Below, piece after piece: positions 1-8,125 of a stretch of DNA of 64,000 nt (position 1 is its first letter; each line of letters opens with the position of its first letter). This DNA comes from an uncultured Lachnospira sp. (GTDB lineage: Bacteria; Bacillota; Clostridia; Lachnospirales; Lachnospiraceae): the NCBI GenBank assembly GCA_910589305.1, contig CAJUTV010000003.1, forward strand, positions 1 to 64,000, written 5' to 3'. The notes below the pieces were generated by a model. It was not told where the DNA came from and did not search any database. It worked only from the letters and a program-made list of their open reading frames with translations. The translations under genes were made by a program, and so were the position numbers.

Positions 1-134
1 CTTGAACAAGGCTTTCATGTATGGTATAGTTAATATGCAGTTTTGATGGAACAATTTTTGCTTTTAATAGATATATTTGTTGATATATTGTTTTTATAAT
101 ATATCATTTTTGTATTATAATTTGATTTATTTAG

Positions 135-169
135 ATGAACATTGTTTATGCAAACGATGTTCATTTTTT
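135..169 (+). terminator. Rho-independent terminator of an upstream transcription unit
   Basis: A 12-13 bp inverted repeat (135-147 with 152-164, one internal mismatch) with a four-base ATGC loop runs straight into a T-run at 164-169. No gene end is visible in bases 1-134, so it presumably ends a unit whose gene lies left of the window. It insulates the cheV promoter that follows. Confidence 0.7.
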
Positions 170-185
170 ATTTTTATATTTATCA

Positions 186-214
186 TTGAAATGCCATATA
201 AAATTTGTTATAAT
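186..214 (+). promoter_or_regulatory. Sigma-A type promoter for cheV
   Basis: TTGAAA at 186-191 and a perfect TATAAT at 209-214 are separated by 17 bases. It lies after the upstream terminator and 43 bases before the cheV start, so it is the natural promoter of that gene. Confidence 0.75.
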
Positions 215-257
215 CAGATGAGACTATAACGTACATAGTGATTTGGAGGGTATAATT

Positions 258-1154
258 ATGGAGACGAACATTTTGATGGAAAGTGGAACGAATGAGTTAG
301 AAGTTCTTGAGTTTATAGTAGGTAATAATCATTATGGGATTAATGTTGCTAAGATAAAAGAGATTGTACCTTTTAATGTTGTTACACCAGTTCCCAATTC
401 ACATCCAAGTGTGGAAGGCATTTTTATGCCTAGAGATTTGATGATTACAGTTATTAATTTAGCGAGTGTTATTAATGCTGAGCCTTCAGCTGATATGAAG
501 AGAGATATGTTTATTATAACCAATTTTAATAAATTAAATGTTGCATTTCATGTTCATGCAGTTGTTGGTATACATAGAGTTTCATGGGCTGATATTATTA
601 CACCTGATGTTACAGTAAGTTCTGCAGATAGTGGAATTGCAACAGGTATTGTAAAGATTAATGGACAGCTTATTATTATTTTGGATTTTGAAAGGATTGT
701 TTCCGATATTAGTCCTGAGACAGGATTAAAGGTTTCCGATATTGAAGCATTAGAAGGAAGAAATAGAAGTGATGCACATATTCTTATTGCAGAAGATTCT
801 CCTTTGTTAATGACATTGATAAGCGAGTCACTCAAAAAGGCAGGATATGTAAATCTTACAACATGTCCTAATGGACAAATAGCGTGGGATTATATGTGTG
901 ATGTCAAAAAGGGTGCTGTTGCAAATGATGTAAAGTGTATTATTACAGATATTGAGATGCCGTTAATGGATGGACACCGTTTGACAAAATTGGTAAAATC
1001 AGACGAAGCCTTAAAGGGGATACCAGTTATTATCTTTTCTTCTTTAATTAATGAGCAGATGCGTATAAAAGGTGAATCTTTAGGAGCAGATGTGCAGTTG
1101 TCAAAGCCAGAGATTGGTTCTTTGGTTGATGAGATTGATAAATTATTGATGTAA
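258..1154 (+). CDS. cheV: CheV chemotaxis coupling protein (CheW domain plus receiver)
   Basis: This 298-residue protein has a CheW-like coupling domain over roughly residues 10-150 and a response-regulator receiver over roughly 170-298. The receiver carries the acidic AEDS pair, the phospho-acceptor aspartate in TDIEMP, and the SKPE lysine. CheV links chemoreceptors to CheA and its phosphorylation tunes adaptation. The start is the ATG at 258, seven bases after GGAGGG; an in-frame TTG at 243 lies upstream of that site and is rejected. It is a single-gene unit with its own promoter and terminator. With the chemoreceptor at 44 kb it suggests a motile cell. Confidence 0.9.
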   Translation: METNILMESGTNELEVLEFIVGNNHYGINVAKIKEIVPFNVVTPVPNSHPSVEGIFMPRDLMITVINLASVINAEPSADMKRDMFIITNFNKLNVAFHVHAVVGIHRVSWADIITPDVTVSSADSGIATGIVKINGQLIIILDFERIVSDISPETGLKVSDIEALEGRNRSDAHILIAEDSPLLMTLISESLKKAGYVNLTTCPNGQIAWDYMCDVKKGAVANDVKCIITDIEMPLMDGHRLTKLVKSDEALKGIPVIIFSSLINEQMRIKGESLGADVQLSKPEIGSLVDEIDKLLM

Positions 1155-1195
1155 GTATTTTATGGTATTGAATAAAGTGTAAAGAAAAATTTTTG

Positions 1196-1226
1196 ATACT
1201 CCGTAGATGCTGCGGAGTATTTTATA
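1196..1226 (+). terminator. Terminator after cheV
   Basis: An 11 bp stem (ATACTCCG with CGGAGTAT, plus three inner pairs) closes on a three-base loop and is followed by TTTTAT. It lies about 40 bases after the cheV stop. Confidence 0.7.
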
Positions 1227-1307
1227 TAATAGCAATCATTAGTTAAATATTGTTTGATAATAATATATATTTTTACTATATTTTGCTGCATTGGAGTAAG
1301 GTTTATA

Positions 1308-1811
1308 ATGGATTTATACAACGAAATCGTAGAGTCATTTATTAACGCTGATAAGGTATTGATAGGTATAGGTACAGGGCTTAATAAACCTGATACAAAA
1401 ACAATTCATTTTTATAGTGAATATTTAGAAAAAAAAGATTGTTTTATCATTACATCAAGAACAGATAATCTTTTTTCAAATTTATCAATAGGTGAAAAAA
1501 GGGTATGCAATGTATTATTAGAAGGTAATGAAAAACAGTGGGAATTATATAATAAATGGTTATCAGCTACTTTAAATAAAAAGTTGTTGATTATTGAGAT
1601 TGGTGAAGATTTCAGCAGACCTCATATATTTAGGTGGCCATTTGAAAAAATTCTTTTTATTAATAAATTATCAACATTATATAGATTAAATGAAAAATTT
1701 TATCAGTTGCCTGAAAATATTGGTGACAGAGCATATGGATATAAAATAGATGTTAATAATTTTATTGAGGAATTGATGAAAATACTTAAAGAGAGAAATG
1801 TTATTTGTTAA
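1308..1811 (+). CDS. Sir2-like protein, probably catalytically degenerate
   Basis: The 167 residues open with a segment resembling the nucleotide-binding loop of Sir2 enzymes (GIGTGLNK, compared with the usual GAGxS) and end in a charged helical segment. They lack the catalytic histidine and the four zinc-binding cysteines of active sirtuins and are about 100 residues shorter than a full deacetylase. From memory, related short proteins in Lachnospiraceae are annotated as Sir2-family, so this name is a family guess. I start at ATG 1308 behind GGAG at 1293; a longer in-frame version begins at 1254 without a ribosome site. An NAD-binding role or a non-enzymatic remnant are both possible. Confidence 0.5.
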   Translation: MDLYNEIVESFINADKVLIGIGTGLNKPDTKTIHFYSEYLEKKDCFIITSRTDNLFSNLSIGEKRVCNVLLEGNEKQWELYNKWLSATLNKKLLIIEIGEDFSRPHIFRWPFEKILFINKLSTLYRLNEKFYQLPENIGDRAYGYKIDVNNFIEELMKILKERNVIC

Positions 1812-1833
1812 ATTCAAATAAATATGTTATAAT
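1805..1833 (+). promoter_or_regulatory. Promoter for the his/ung unit
   Basis: TTGTTA at 1805-1810 and TATAAT at 1828-1833 are separated by 17 bases. It overlaps the last codons of the Sir2-like gene and lies 40 bases before the 514-residue membrane protein that starts the next unit. Confidence 0.55.
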
Positions 1834-1872
1834 TGTTCATATTATTTTACAAAAACGGGAGTAAATAAAATT

Positions 1873-3417
1873 ATGGCTAGTGCAGATGAAGAGAATTATC
1901 TGGATAATTTATTAAGTTCAGTTGGTGATGAGGAAGAATCAAAGGAAAATAGCGAATCACCTACAAGCAATGAGAACGCTGATACATATAATGATGATAA
2001 TAATACAAGTAAAGAAGCACAAAAAGAAAAGGATATGAATCTGGATTTAAGTGAGCCAGATTTATCAGAGAGTGATTTAGAGAGATTAGAAAGTATGAAA
2101 TTAGATTCTATTATTGAGCAAGTTACATCAGATGAAATATCTGTTGAGGAGTTGTTAAGTGATGATGTAAGTAATACTTCTGAGGAATCAAAAAAAGATA
2201 GTGCAGTTGTTGATAAAACGGACAGCGAGACCGTCCATACAACAAATAATAAAGATGTTGATAATACAAGCGATGAACAAGTAGATATTATTGAAGATAT
2301 TGAGCATAAAGGGAAGAAGCATAGTAAGAAAAAAAAGAAAAAAGGATTGATGGCTGCGCTTAAAAATATTTTCTTTGAAGATGTTGATGAAGAGGTTAAA
2401 GCTTTTGTTGAGGGAGCAAATACAGAGGCTAATTCAAGTGATGGAAAGAACAGTAAAAAGGATAAAACATCAAAAAAAGAAAGCAAGAAGGCTCAACAAG
2501 AAAAGAAAGTAGAGAATGAATCAATTGATGTTAATGCAGAGTCTGATAAACCAATTGATGAAAATCAACAGTTATTAGATGAAATGTATGGTGACAAGGA
2601 TAATTTAGATGAAAATATTGCACCAAAAAAAGGTTTGTTTGCAAAGATTCGATATAGGCTTCAACAGTATAAGCAAAGAAGTGAGGAAGAAGACCGATTA
2701 GAAGAAGAAGCTGAAATAGCAGACCAAAATGAGAAGAAAAAGCTTAAAGAGGAAAAGACAAAAGAAAAAGCGGATAAAAAAGAAGAAGCTAAGAAAGCTA
2801 AAGAAGAAAAAGCAAAAGAGAAGGCTGAAAAAGAGAAAAAACCAAAAAAGGAAAAGCCTAAGAAAGAAAAGAAAGTAAAACCAGCACCAAAACCAGGTGA
2901 TATATTAAAAATTAAGCCAAAATCAATGATACTCTTTATATTATTTATTGCAAGTGTCATTGTTTTGATTATACTTTTTAATTCTGCTTTTCATTATAAT
3001 AAAAATATAAGTGAAGCAAAAGGTTATATTGAATCAGGAAATTATGCCAAAGCATATGAAAGACTTGCAGGTTTGTCTGTCAGAAAGAATGATGAGGCTT
3101 TGTTAAGGCAAGTTTCTGTTATTATGTTTGTTCAAAGACAGACAGAGTCCTATAACAACTATATGCAGCTTGATATGAAAGACCAAGCTTTAAATTCTTT
3201 GGTAAAAGGTCTTGAACGATATAATGAGTATTATAGGGAAGCAGAAGAATTAGGTATCACTACACATCTTGATTCTGAAAAAGATAAGATTTTAGAGTAT
3301 TTTAAGAGTACTTATCATATGTCAGAAGAAGATGCAAATAAGCTTGTGCAGCTTAAAGAGACAGATTTTGTATCATATTATGCTTCTTTAGTAAAGTATA
3401 GAAAGGCAAAAGAATGA
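1873..3417 (+). CDS. Unknown single-span membrane protein with long charged cytoplasmic region
   Basis: I do not recognise a family for this 514-residue protein. Residues 1-140 are acidic and Ser/Asp/Glu-rich. Residues 150-350 are lysine/glutamate-rich low-complexity sequence with coiled-coil character. One hydrophobic span lies at about 351-372. The last 140 residues are helical with alternating Tyr/Ala/Leu, resembling a degenerate TPR-like repeat region outside the membrane. There is no signal peptide, so an N-in/C-out topology is likely. It starts at ATG 1873 behind GGGAG and overlaps hisH by four bases (ATGA), so the two are translationally coupled. The link to histidine synthesis may be positional only. 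A scaffold or envelope role is a guess. Confidence 0.7.
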   Translation: MASADEENYLDNLLSSVGDEEESKENSESPTSNENADTYNDDNNTSKEAQKEKDMNLDLSEPDLSESDLERLESMKLDSIIEQVTSDEISVEELLSDDVSNTSEESKKDSAVVDKTDSETVHTTNNKDVDNTSDEQVDIIEDIEHKGKKHSKKKKKKGLMAALKNIFFEDVDEEVKAFVEGANTEANSSDGKNSKKDKTSKKESKKAQQEKKVENESIDVNAESDKPIDENQQLLDEMYGDKDNLDENIAPKKGLFAKIRYRLQQYKQRSEEEDRLEEEAEIADQNEKKKLKEEKTKEKADKKEEAKKAKEEKAKEKAEKEKKPKKEKPKKEKKVKPAPKPGDILKIKPKSMILFILFIASVIVLIILFNSAFHYNKNISEAKGYIESGNYAKAYERLAGLSVRKNDEALLRQVSVIMFVQRQTESYNNYMQLDMKDQALNSLVKGLERYNEYYREAEELGITTHLDSEKDKILEYFKSTYHMSEEDANKLVQLKETDFVSYYASLVKYRKAKE

Positions 3418-4019
3418 TTGCAATAATTGATTACGATGCAGGTAATTTGAAAAGTGTTGAAAAGGCATTTCTTTTATTAGGACATGAAATACTAGTAACA
3501 AGAGATTCCAGTGAAATTGTAGAAGCTGAAAAGATTGTTCTGCCAGGTGTTGGCTCATTTGGTGAGGCAATGAACAATTTAGACCATTTGGGATTAGTTG
3601 ATACGATTAAAACGGCAGTACATAAAGGGATACCATTTTTAGGAATTTGTTTAGGGCTGCACCTTCTTTTTGAAAAAAGTGAAGAAGCGCCTGGCATTGA
3701 AGGTCTCTCTTTACTGGAGGGTGAGATTTTAAGGATTCCTTTGCAAGAAGGGCTTAAAATTCCTCATATGGGATGGAATTCATTGGATGTAAAACAAGGT
3801 TCTAAGCTGTTTGATGGAATTGAAACGGCACCATATGTTTATTTTGTTCATTCTTATTATTTAAAGGCGGCAGACGAAAATATCGTGTCTGCTTCAACAC
3901 AATATTCAACACATATTCATGCTTCCGTTGAAAAAAATAATTTATTTGCCTGTCAGTTTCATCCAGAAAAAAGCAGTACTGTAGGATTAAAGATGCTTTC
4001 AAATTTTGCTGATTTATAA
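3414..4019 (+). CDS. hisH: Imidazole glycerol phosphate synthase, glutaminase subunit HisH
   Basis: HisH is the class I glutamine amidotransferase that feeds ammonia to HisF in step five of histidine biosynthesis. The 201-residue length is typical. Visible are the N-terminal IDYDAGN strand, the oxyanion segment LPGVGSFG (43-50), the nucleophile Cys79 in GICLG, and the catalytic His-Glu in HPEKSS near residue 184. It begins inside the end of the preceding membrane-protein gene (ATGA overlap). hisF follows after 163 bases holding a repeat fragment. The other his genes are not in the window, so the pathway is split. Confidence 0.95.
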   Translation: MIAIIDYDAGNLKSVEKAFLLLGHEILVTRDSSEIVEAEKIVLPGVGSFGEAMNNLDHLGLVDTIKTAVHKGIPFLGICLGLHLLFEKSEEAPGIEGLSLLEGEILRIPLQEGLKIPHMGWNSLDVKQGSKLFDGIETAPYVYFVHSYYLKAADENIVSASTQYSTHIHASVEKNNLFACQFHPEKSSTVGLKMLSNFADL

Positions 4020-4041
4020 CGCCTAAATTATAAAGCGGTTG

Positions 4042-4125
4042 TTTAACCTTATCAGGAAAGCCTCACTTTTTAAGCAAAGTTAGGCTTGTCTGTTTTGGCA
4101 AGAGATTGATTGACAAATGTATGCT
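4042..4125 (+). repeat. Family A repeat, left-end fragment between hisH and hisF
   Basis: TTTAAC at 4042-4047 is followed by CTTATCAGG, the left-end signature of family A. It continues into a hairpin whose arms are AAGCCTCACTTT and AAAGTTAGGCTT. The usual right-end hairpin is not recognisable; instead the spacer ends in unrelated small palindromes (for example near 4121-4137). It is probably a decayed copy. Confidence 0.5.
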
Positions 4126-4182
4126 TGCATATACAACATCAAGCTGTTTATGAGCTTGTAAGTTCAAGAATGGGAGATTGAT

Positions 4183-4947
4183 ATGTTTACAAAAAGAATT
4201 ATACCATGTCTGGATTGCAAAGATGGAAGAGTAGTCAAAGGAACTAGTTTTTTAAATTTGCGCGATGCTGGAGACCCTATTGAAGTTGCTTCTATGTATG
4301 ATAAGGCAGGAGCGGATGAAGTTGTTTTTTTAGATATTACTGCTTCTAGTGATGGAAGAAATACAACGGTAGACTTAGTTAGAAAGGTTGCACAAAGATT
4401 GTTTATTCCGTTTACAGTTGGCGGCGGAATAAGGTCTGTTGATGATTTTAAGGCATTGCTTCGAGAAGGGGCAGATAAGATATCTGTTAATTCAGCTGCT
4501 ATTATGAATCCAACTTTAATTAGTGAAGCTGCTGATAAGTTTGGAAGTCAATGTGTTGTTGTGGCAATTGATGCAAAACGGCGTGAAGATGGAACGGGCT
4601 GGAGTGTATATAAAAATGGCGGAAGAGTTGATATGTATATGGATGCTATTGAATGGGCAATGAAAGCAGAAAAACTTGGCGCTGGCGAGATACTTTTAAC
4701 AAGTATGGATTGCGATGGAAATAAATCAGGGTATGATATTGAATTAACCAGAATGGTTGCCGAACACGTTTCAATACCAGTTATTGCATCAGGGGGTGCT
4801 GGCAATAAACAACATTTTTACGATGTATTTGTTGAGGGAAAAGCGGATGCAGCTCTTGCCGCTTCATTATTTCATTACAAAGAGCTTGATATTATGGATT
4901 TAAAGCACTATTTAAAAGAGAAAAATATTTCAATGAGGATGATTTAA
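4183..4947 (+). CDS. hisF: Imidazole glycerol phosphate synthase, cyclase subunit HisF
   Basis: HisF is a TIM-barrel cyclase that converts PRFAR and HisH-derived ammonia into imidazole glycerol phosphate and AICAR. At 254 residues it is full length. Signature segments are the start RIIPCLDCKDGRVVKG with the catalytic aspartate, the phosphate loop VGGGIRS, the second catalytic aspartate in TSMDCDG, and the C-terminal ASGGAG phosphate site. The start is ATG 4183 behind GGGAG. It is two bases from ung, so hisH, hisF and ung probably share a transcript. Confidence 0.96.
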   Translation: MFTKRIIPCLDCKDGRVVKGTSFLNLRDAGDPIEVASMYDKAGADEVVFLDITASSDGRNTTVDLVRKVAQRLFIPFTVGGGIRSVDDFKALLREGADKISVNSAAIMNPTLISEAADKFGSQCVVVAIDAKRREDGTGWSVYKNGGRVDMYMDAIEWAMKAEKLGAGEILLTSMDCDGNKSGYDIELTRMVAEHVSIPVIASGGAGNKQHFYDVFVEGKADAALAASLFHYKELDIMDLKHYLKEKNISMRMI

Positions 4948-4949
4948 TT

Positions 4950-5630
4950 ATGACAATGATTGACAATGATTGGCTTGAAGCCATTGGAGATGAATTTAAA
5001 AAAAATTACTATAAGGAGTTATATGAATTTGTAAAAGAGGAGTATAACACAAATACAGTGTATCCATTACCAGATAATATTTTTAATGCGTTTCATTTAA
5101 CGCCATTAAGTGAGGTGAAAGTATTAATATTAGGACAAGACCCATACCATGAAGAAAATCAAGCACATGGTTTGAGTTTTTCTGTTCCGGAAAATCAAAA
5201 AGTCATTCCACCTTCACTTAAAAATATATATAAAGAATTAAAGGAAGATTGTGGCTGCTATGTACCAGATAATGGTAATCTGGTAAAGTGGGCTAAACAA
5301 GGTGTTTTATTGCTCAATACAGTGTTGACTGTTCGAGCACATGCGGCATTTTCACATAAAGATAAAGGCTGGGAGCAATTTACCGATGCCGTTATTCAGG
5401 CTGTTAATGACCAAGATAGACCAATTGTTTATATGTTGTGGGGAACACCTGCACAAAAGAAAAAATCAATGTTAAACAATCCAAAACATTTGGTTTTGAC
5501 AGCACCACATCCAAGTCCATTATCAGCACATAGAGGATTTTTTGGCTGCAAGCATTTTAGCAAAACCAATGAATTTTTAAAGAATAATGGATTAGAAGAA
5601 ATTGATTGGCAGATAGAAAATATAAGGTAA
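4950..5630 (+). CDS. ung: Uracil-DNA glycosylase, family 1
   Basis: Ung removes uracil from DNA to start base-excision repair. The 226-residue protein shows the water-activating loop GQDPYH at 62-67 with catalytic Asp64, the uracil-recognition segment LLLNTVLTV, and the DNA-intercalation loop HPSPLSAHRGFFG with its catalytic histidine. It starts two bases after the hisF stop, and the coding sequence opens with a short repeat (ACAATGATTG twice). It is the last gene of the hisHF unit. A family A repeat follows. Confidence 0.96.
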   Translation: MTMIDNDWLEAIGDEFKKNYYKELYEFVKEEYNTNTVYPLPDNIFNAFHLTPLSEVKVLILGQDPYHEENQAHGLSFSVPENQKVIPPSLKNIYKELKEDCGCYVPDNGNLVKWAKQGVLLLNTVLTVRAHAAFSHKDKGWEQFTDAVIQAVNDQDRPIVYMLWGTPAQKKKSMLNNPKHLVLTAPHPSPLSAHRGFFGCKHFSKTNEFLKNNGLEEIDWQIENIR

Positions 5631-5674
5631 AATTAAAAAAGGCTGTTATACAGAAAAGCTGTATTATATTGATT

Positions 5675-5792
5675 GTAATCTTATCAGTACCCCACTTCAA
5701 TGCCGCAGAGGTGTAAGTGGGGATTTTTGCTATGATAAAACCTGGATGGTTTGAGCAAGTAGTATAGTAGATTGTAAAAGTATATTTCAAAC
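5675..5792 (+). repeat. Family A repeat after ung
   Basis: The left flank is TTGTAATC then TTATCAG rather than TTTAAC. It has the conserved hairpin CCCCACTT (5690-5697) with AAGTGGGG (5715-5722) around a loop containing ATGCCGCAGAGG, then GGTTTGAGCAAGTAGTATAG and a weakened right-end hairpin ending TTTCAAAC. The copy is nearly complete but diverged. Confidence 0.6.
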
Positions 5793-5832
5793 AATGAATT
5801 TAAATTAATAATATAATAGGAGGTTATTTTTA

Positions 5833-6375
5833 ATGGGGTGTTTAGCTGTTTTGTTTGCTTTAAGTGAACAGGAAGTAGAACAATTAAGATTGGTAAAAAG
5901 ACAAGAGCGTTCCGATTATATGCACGAAGAAATTGAAGAGGTATTTTTTGATGACTATCCAGAATATACATGCGAATTAGATAAGTCATGGGACGCTATG
6001 CATCGAATGTTGACAGATGGCAATCTTAATTTTGAAAATAAATTTCAACCACTGTGCAATGTGATTTTTGGCGGGGAGTTTTTATATGGACTTGTACGTG
6101 AACCTTCTGGAGAAGTTATAACACCACAAGAAGAAGACGATGAGTTTATGATTTTAAAGACGCCAGAACAAGTAGCCGAAATAGCAAAAATACTTCCAGA
6201 ACGAACAAAAGCCGAATGTCGTGAATGTTATGATAAAATTGATGAAGAAGATTATGGTTTTGCGTTAGATGATGAAGATTTTGAATACACATGGGAATAT
6301 CTCCAAGATAGTTTAGATTTTTGGAAAAAAGCGGCAGAAGAAAAGCGATATGTATTGTTTACGGTTGATAGATAA
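5833..6375 (+). CDS. DUF1877 (YfbM-like) protein
   Basis: The 180-residue soluble, acidic protein resembles the DUF1877/YfbM family. It has an N-terminal MGCLAVLFALSEQE segment, an ELDKSWDAMHRMLTDG core, a GGEFLYG turn and a C-terminal LQDSLDFWKKAAEEKR helix. The biochemical function of this family is unknown. The start at 5833 is supported by AGGAGG at 5819-5824. It stands alone, between a family A repeat and a strong terminator, and no partner gene is obvious. Family assignment is from motif memory, so moderate. Confidence 0.7.
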   Translation: MGCLAVLFALSEQEVEQLRLVKRQERSDYMHEEIEEVFFDDYPEYTCELDKSWDAMHRMLTDGNLNFENKFQPLCNVIFGGEFLYGLVREPSGEVITPQEEDDEFMILKTPEQVAEIAKILPERTKAECRECYDKIDEEDYGFALDDEDFEYTWEYLQDSLDFWKKAAEEKRYVLFTVDR

Positions 6376-6423
6376 TTATTGTGGAAGTGTTTAAAATTAA
6401 AAATAAGCAGTTTTTATAAGATT

Positions 6424-6454
6424 CCTATACCAATTGGTATAGGGGTCTTTTTTA
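6424..6454 (+). terminator. Terminator after the DUF1877 gene
   Basis: A perfect 8 bp stem (CCTATACC at 6424-6431 with GGTATAGG at 6436-6443) and AATT loop are followed after GGTC by a run of seven T at 6448-6454. Confidence 0.85.
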
Positions 6455-6460
6455 TGTACA

Positions 6461-6553
6461 TGGGCATCCAAATGAAATATGTCAGCAAGCTGACGGACGC
6501 CCGGCGCGCGTAGGGGAAGATAAATCTTCTCTACTTGGTTACAGACACCCAAA
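6461..6553. other. GC-rich multi-hairpin element of unknown class
   Basis: About 90 bases stand out as GC-rich in an AT-rich background. Helix 1 pairs GGGCATCC (6462-6469) with GGACGCCC (6495-6502), one mismatch, and encloses helix 2, GTCAGC (6481-6486) with GCTGAC (6489-6494). A GGCGCGC linker leads to helix 3, 6510-6521 with 6524-6534, capped by AA. It lies between two converging genes, so either strand could be the functional one. A structured RNA or the remnant of a mobile element are both open; I cannot name it. Confidence 0.5.
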
Positions 6554-6563
6554 GAAAAAGCAA

Positions 6564-7346
6564 TTATATTGAGCATTTTTTATGTTTGAACAAATTTGTA
6601 AATAGTGCAAAAATAAAAAGAATAATGATTAACAGAATAATATTCCATTCCATAGGAGCAAGAAAGCAAGTATTGAAAATAGTATGCAGAAATGCCAATA
6701 TAAATATATTTTGATAGTTATAATAGGCAAAACCAATAATAAGTGATAAAAGGATAGTCCATATAAAGAAAAAAAGAATTTCTTTTATAGTTAATGAATT
6801 TCGGATATACCACATTGGGATATGCCATAGTCCCCAGATGATTCCTGTATAGAATGTATAATGAATTTTTATTGTTTGATTGGATATTCTTCTAAGAAAA
6901 AAGTTTCTCCATGCTGCTTCTTCCAATAATGCCATAATAAAAAGATAAATGCCATTTATGATGATGAAAGAAATTGTTGGATATACATTATAAAATAAAT
7001 GTTGACTTCCTTTGGTGATAGAATATATATAAGAAGTCGTTAATCCCGCAATAATAAATAATATACATAATAAAATCGATTGAAAAATTTTTTTGCTTGT
7101 AAATAAGTCTAAAAACCATTGCTTTAGCGTATGTTCACTTATTTCAACGATAATGGAACAAGTCAATGGAGTAAGAACAAATAAATATTTGGCATTTAAC
7201 AATGCGGCAGGAATATGTAAGCCTTGTTTTTGTAATAACATGGGCAGATAACAAAGAAAGGATAAGAATAATACTATTAGAATCCAGTAAATCGTTTTTA
7301 TTTTAGAAGAATGTACTTTTGTATTATCATGCTTTTTTGTTGGCAT
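6564..7346 (-). CDS. CPBP family intramembrane protease homologue
   Basis: This 260-residue integral membrane protein has about eight hydrophobic spans. The CPBP (CAAX protease, bacteriocin-processing) motifs are present: EEAAWRNFF (motif 1, EExxxR), GLWHIPMW (motif 2, histidine) and HTIFN near the C-terminus (motif 3). Members cleave within the membrane and often serve in peptide processing or self-immunity, but the substrate here is unknown. The start is ATG 7346 behind GGAGGA; a longer in-frame reading to 7481 overlaps the neighbouring gene and lacks a ribosome site. Probably co-transcribed with the gene ending at 7372. Confidence 0.8.
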   Translation of the reverse strand: MPTKKHDNTKVHSSKIKTIYWILIVLFLSFLCYLPMLLQKQGLHIPAALLNAKYLFVLTPLTCSIIVEISEHTLKQWFLDLFTSKKIFQSILLCILFIIAGLTTSYIYSITKGSQHLFYNVYPTISFIIINGIYLFIMALLEEAAWRNFFLRRISNQTIKIHYTFYTGIIWGLWHIPMWYIRNSLTIKEILFFFIWTILLSLIIGFAYYNYQNIFILAFLHTIFNTCFLAPMEWNIILLIIILFIFALFTNLFKHKKCSI

Positions 7347-7371
7347 ATTTATTGTCCTCCATTTTAAATTT

Positions 7372-7833
7372 TTAAAGTTTCGTTTGGTCCTGTGCAAGCC
7401 AAAAATCATAGCCTTTTGAGTATGCCAAAACTTTTTGATAATATTCTTTAGAATGTGTATCCGAATATAGAACGGCATCAATAAATGGTTGTGGTGGTTT
7501 ATAATGGTGCTCTAAAATATAGTGAAGGATTAAGCTAGGAGCAGCATATACTTTTTTATCTTGTCCCCAGACACGGATTTCATAATAACCAACTTCTCGT
7601 TTTTCGCCTTTAAACGCAACCGTTGGCACGTTTGCTTTTGCATTTTTGCAAAAGTCGCAAGTATGAAATCCTCTGCATACTTGTACAGGATATCTTAAAT
7701 AATTCCAAAGTTTTTCTATAAATTCTTCAGGCACTTTACCTGTCTTGAAAAAATGCCCTTTCTTTAACCAGCCAATATTTAGGGATTCTTCTTTGTTCAT
7801 ATATTTATATTTTGTTAAATCTTTAAAGTACAT
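7372..7833 (-). CDS. Unknown 153-residue soluble protein with HxCxxC motif
   Basis: I do not recognise a family with certainty. The protein has an N-terminal GWLKKGHFFKTGKVPEEF segment, then RGFHTCDFCK, a possible metal-binding HxCxxC, and a C-terminal part rich in aromatic residues (HYILEHHYKPPQPF). The pattern of conserved Trp, Gly and HTC resembles small immunity-type or DUF7919-like proteins, but that is a weak impression. The start is ATG 7833 behind GAGGG; a TTG at 7845 is in frame but lacks a spaced site. It precedes the CPBP gene by 25 bases on the same strand. Confidence 0.6.
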   Translation of the reverse strand: MYFKDLTKYKYMNKEESLNIGWLKKGHFFKTGKVPEEFIEKLWNYLRYPVQVCRGFHTCDFCKNAKANVPTVAFKGEKREVGYYEIRVWGQDKKVYAAPSLILHYILEHHYKPPQPFIDAVLYSDTHSKEYYQKVLAYSKGYDFWLAQDQTKL

Positions 7834-7924
7834 GTTTACCCTCAATAAGATTATAATTTATTATTGTTATAAGTAACTCATATAAAAAGTAGATTTTTAC
7901 ATTGCAGTTGATGTCTATGGAGTG

Positions 7925-7975
7925 TTTGAAATAAAGTTACTAAAACATTTATACAATAAAACAGCACAGAAATGG
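7925..7975 (+). repeat. Family B repeat copy (diverged)
   Basis: The segment contains the shared core AAAGTTACTAAAA and the tail AAACAGCACAGAAATGG, as in the copy upstream of spoIIIAF. No gene starts just after it on this strand, so here it is an orphan copy. The 280 bases between the gene starting at 7833 (minus) and the small peptide gene at 8126 hold nothing else recognisable. Confidence 0.4.
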
Positions 7976-8087
7976 AAATTTTTATCAGGAATATTATATT
8001 AAAAAAATATATGATAAATATATTTTTATTGTATATTGTTGTGATACTATATATAATCATAATAATATATAGTATCATTATATGTTA

Positions 8088-8117
8088 AAATATAAAAACG
8101 ACACGCAAGCGTGCCGT
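8088..8117 (-). terminator. Terminator of the dehydratase/activator unit
   Basis: A 9 bp stem (8098-8106 with 8109-8117, one G-T pair) and AA loop are followed on the minus strand by TTTTTATATTTT. It lies just after the 38-residue peptide gene. Confidence 0.8.
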
Positions 8118-8125
8118 CCTTATCT

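Noticed and set aside
1..134. Gene end at the left edge of the window
   Set aside because: No frame with credible protein composition reaches the terminator at 135; the stretch is AT-rich and unassigned.
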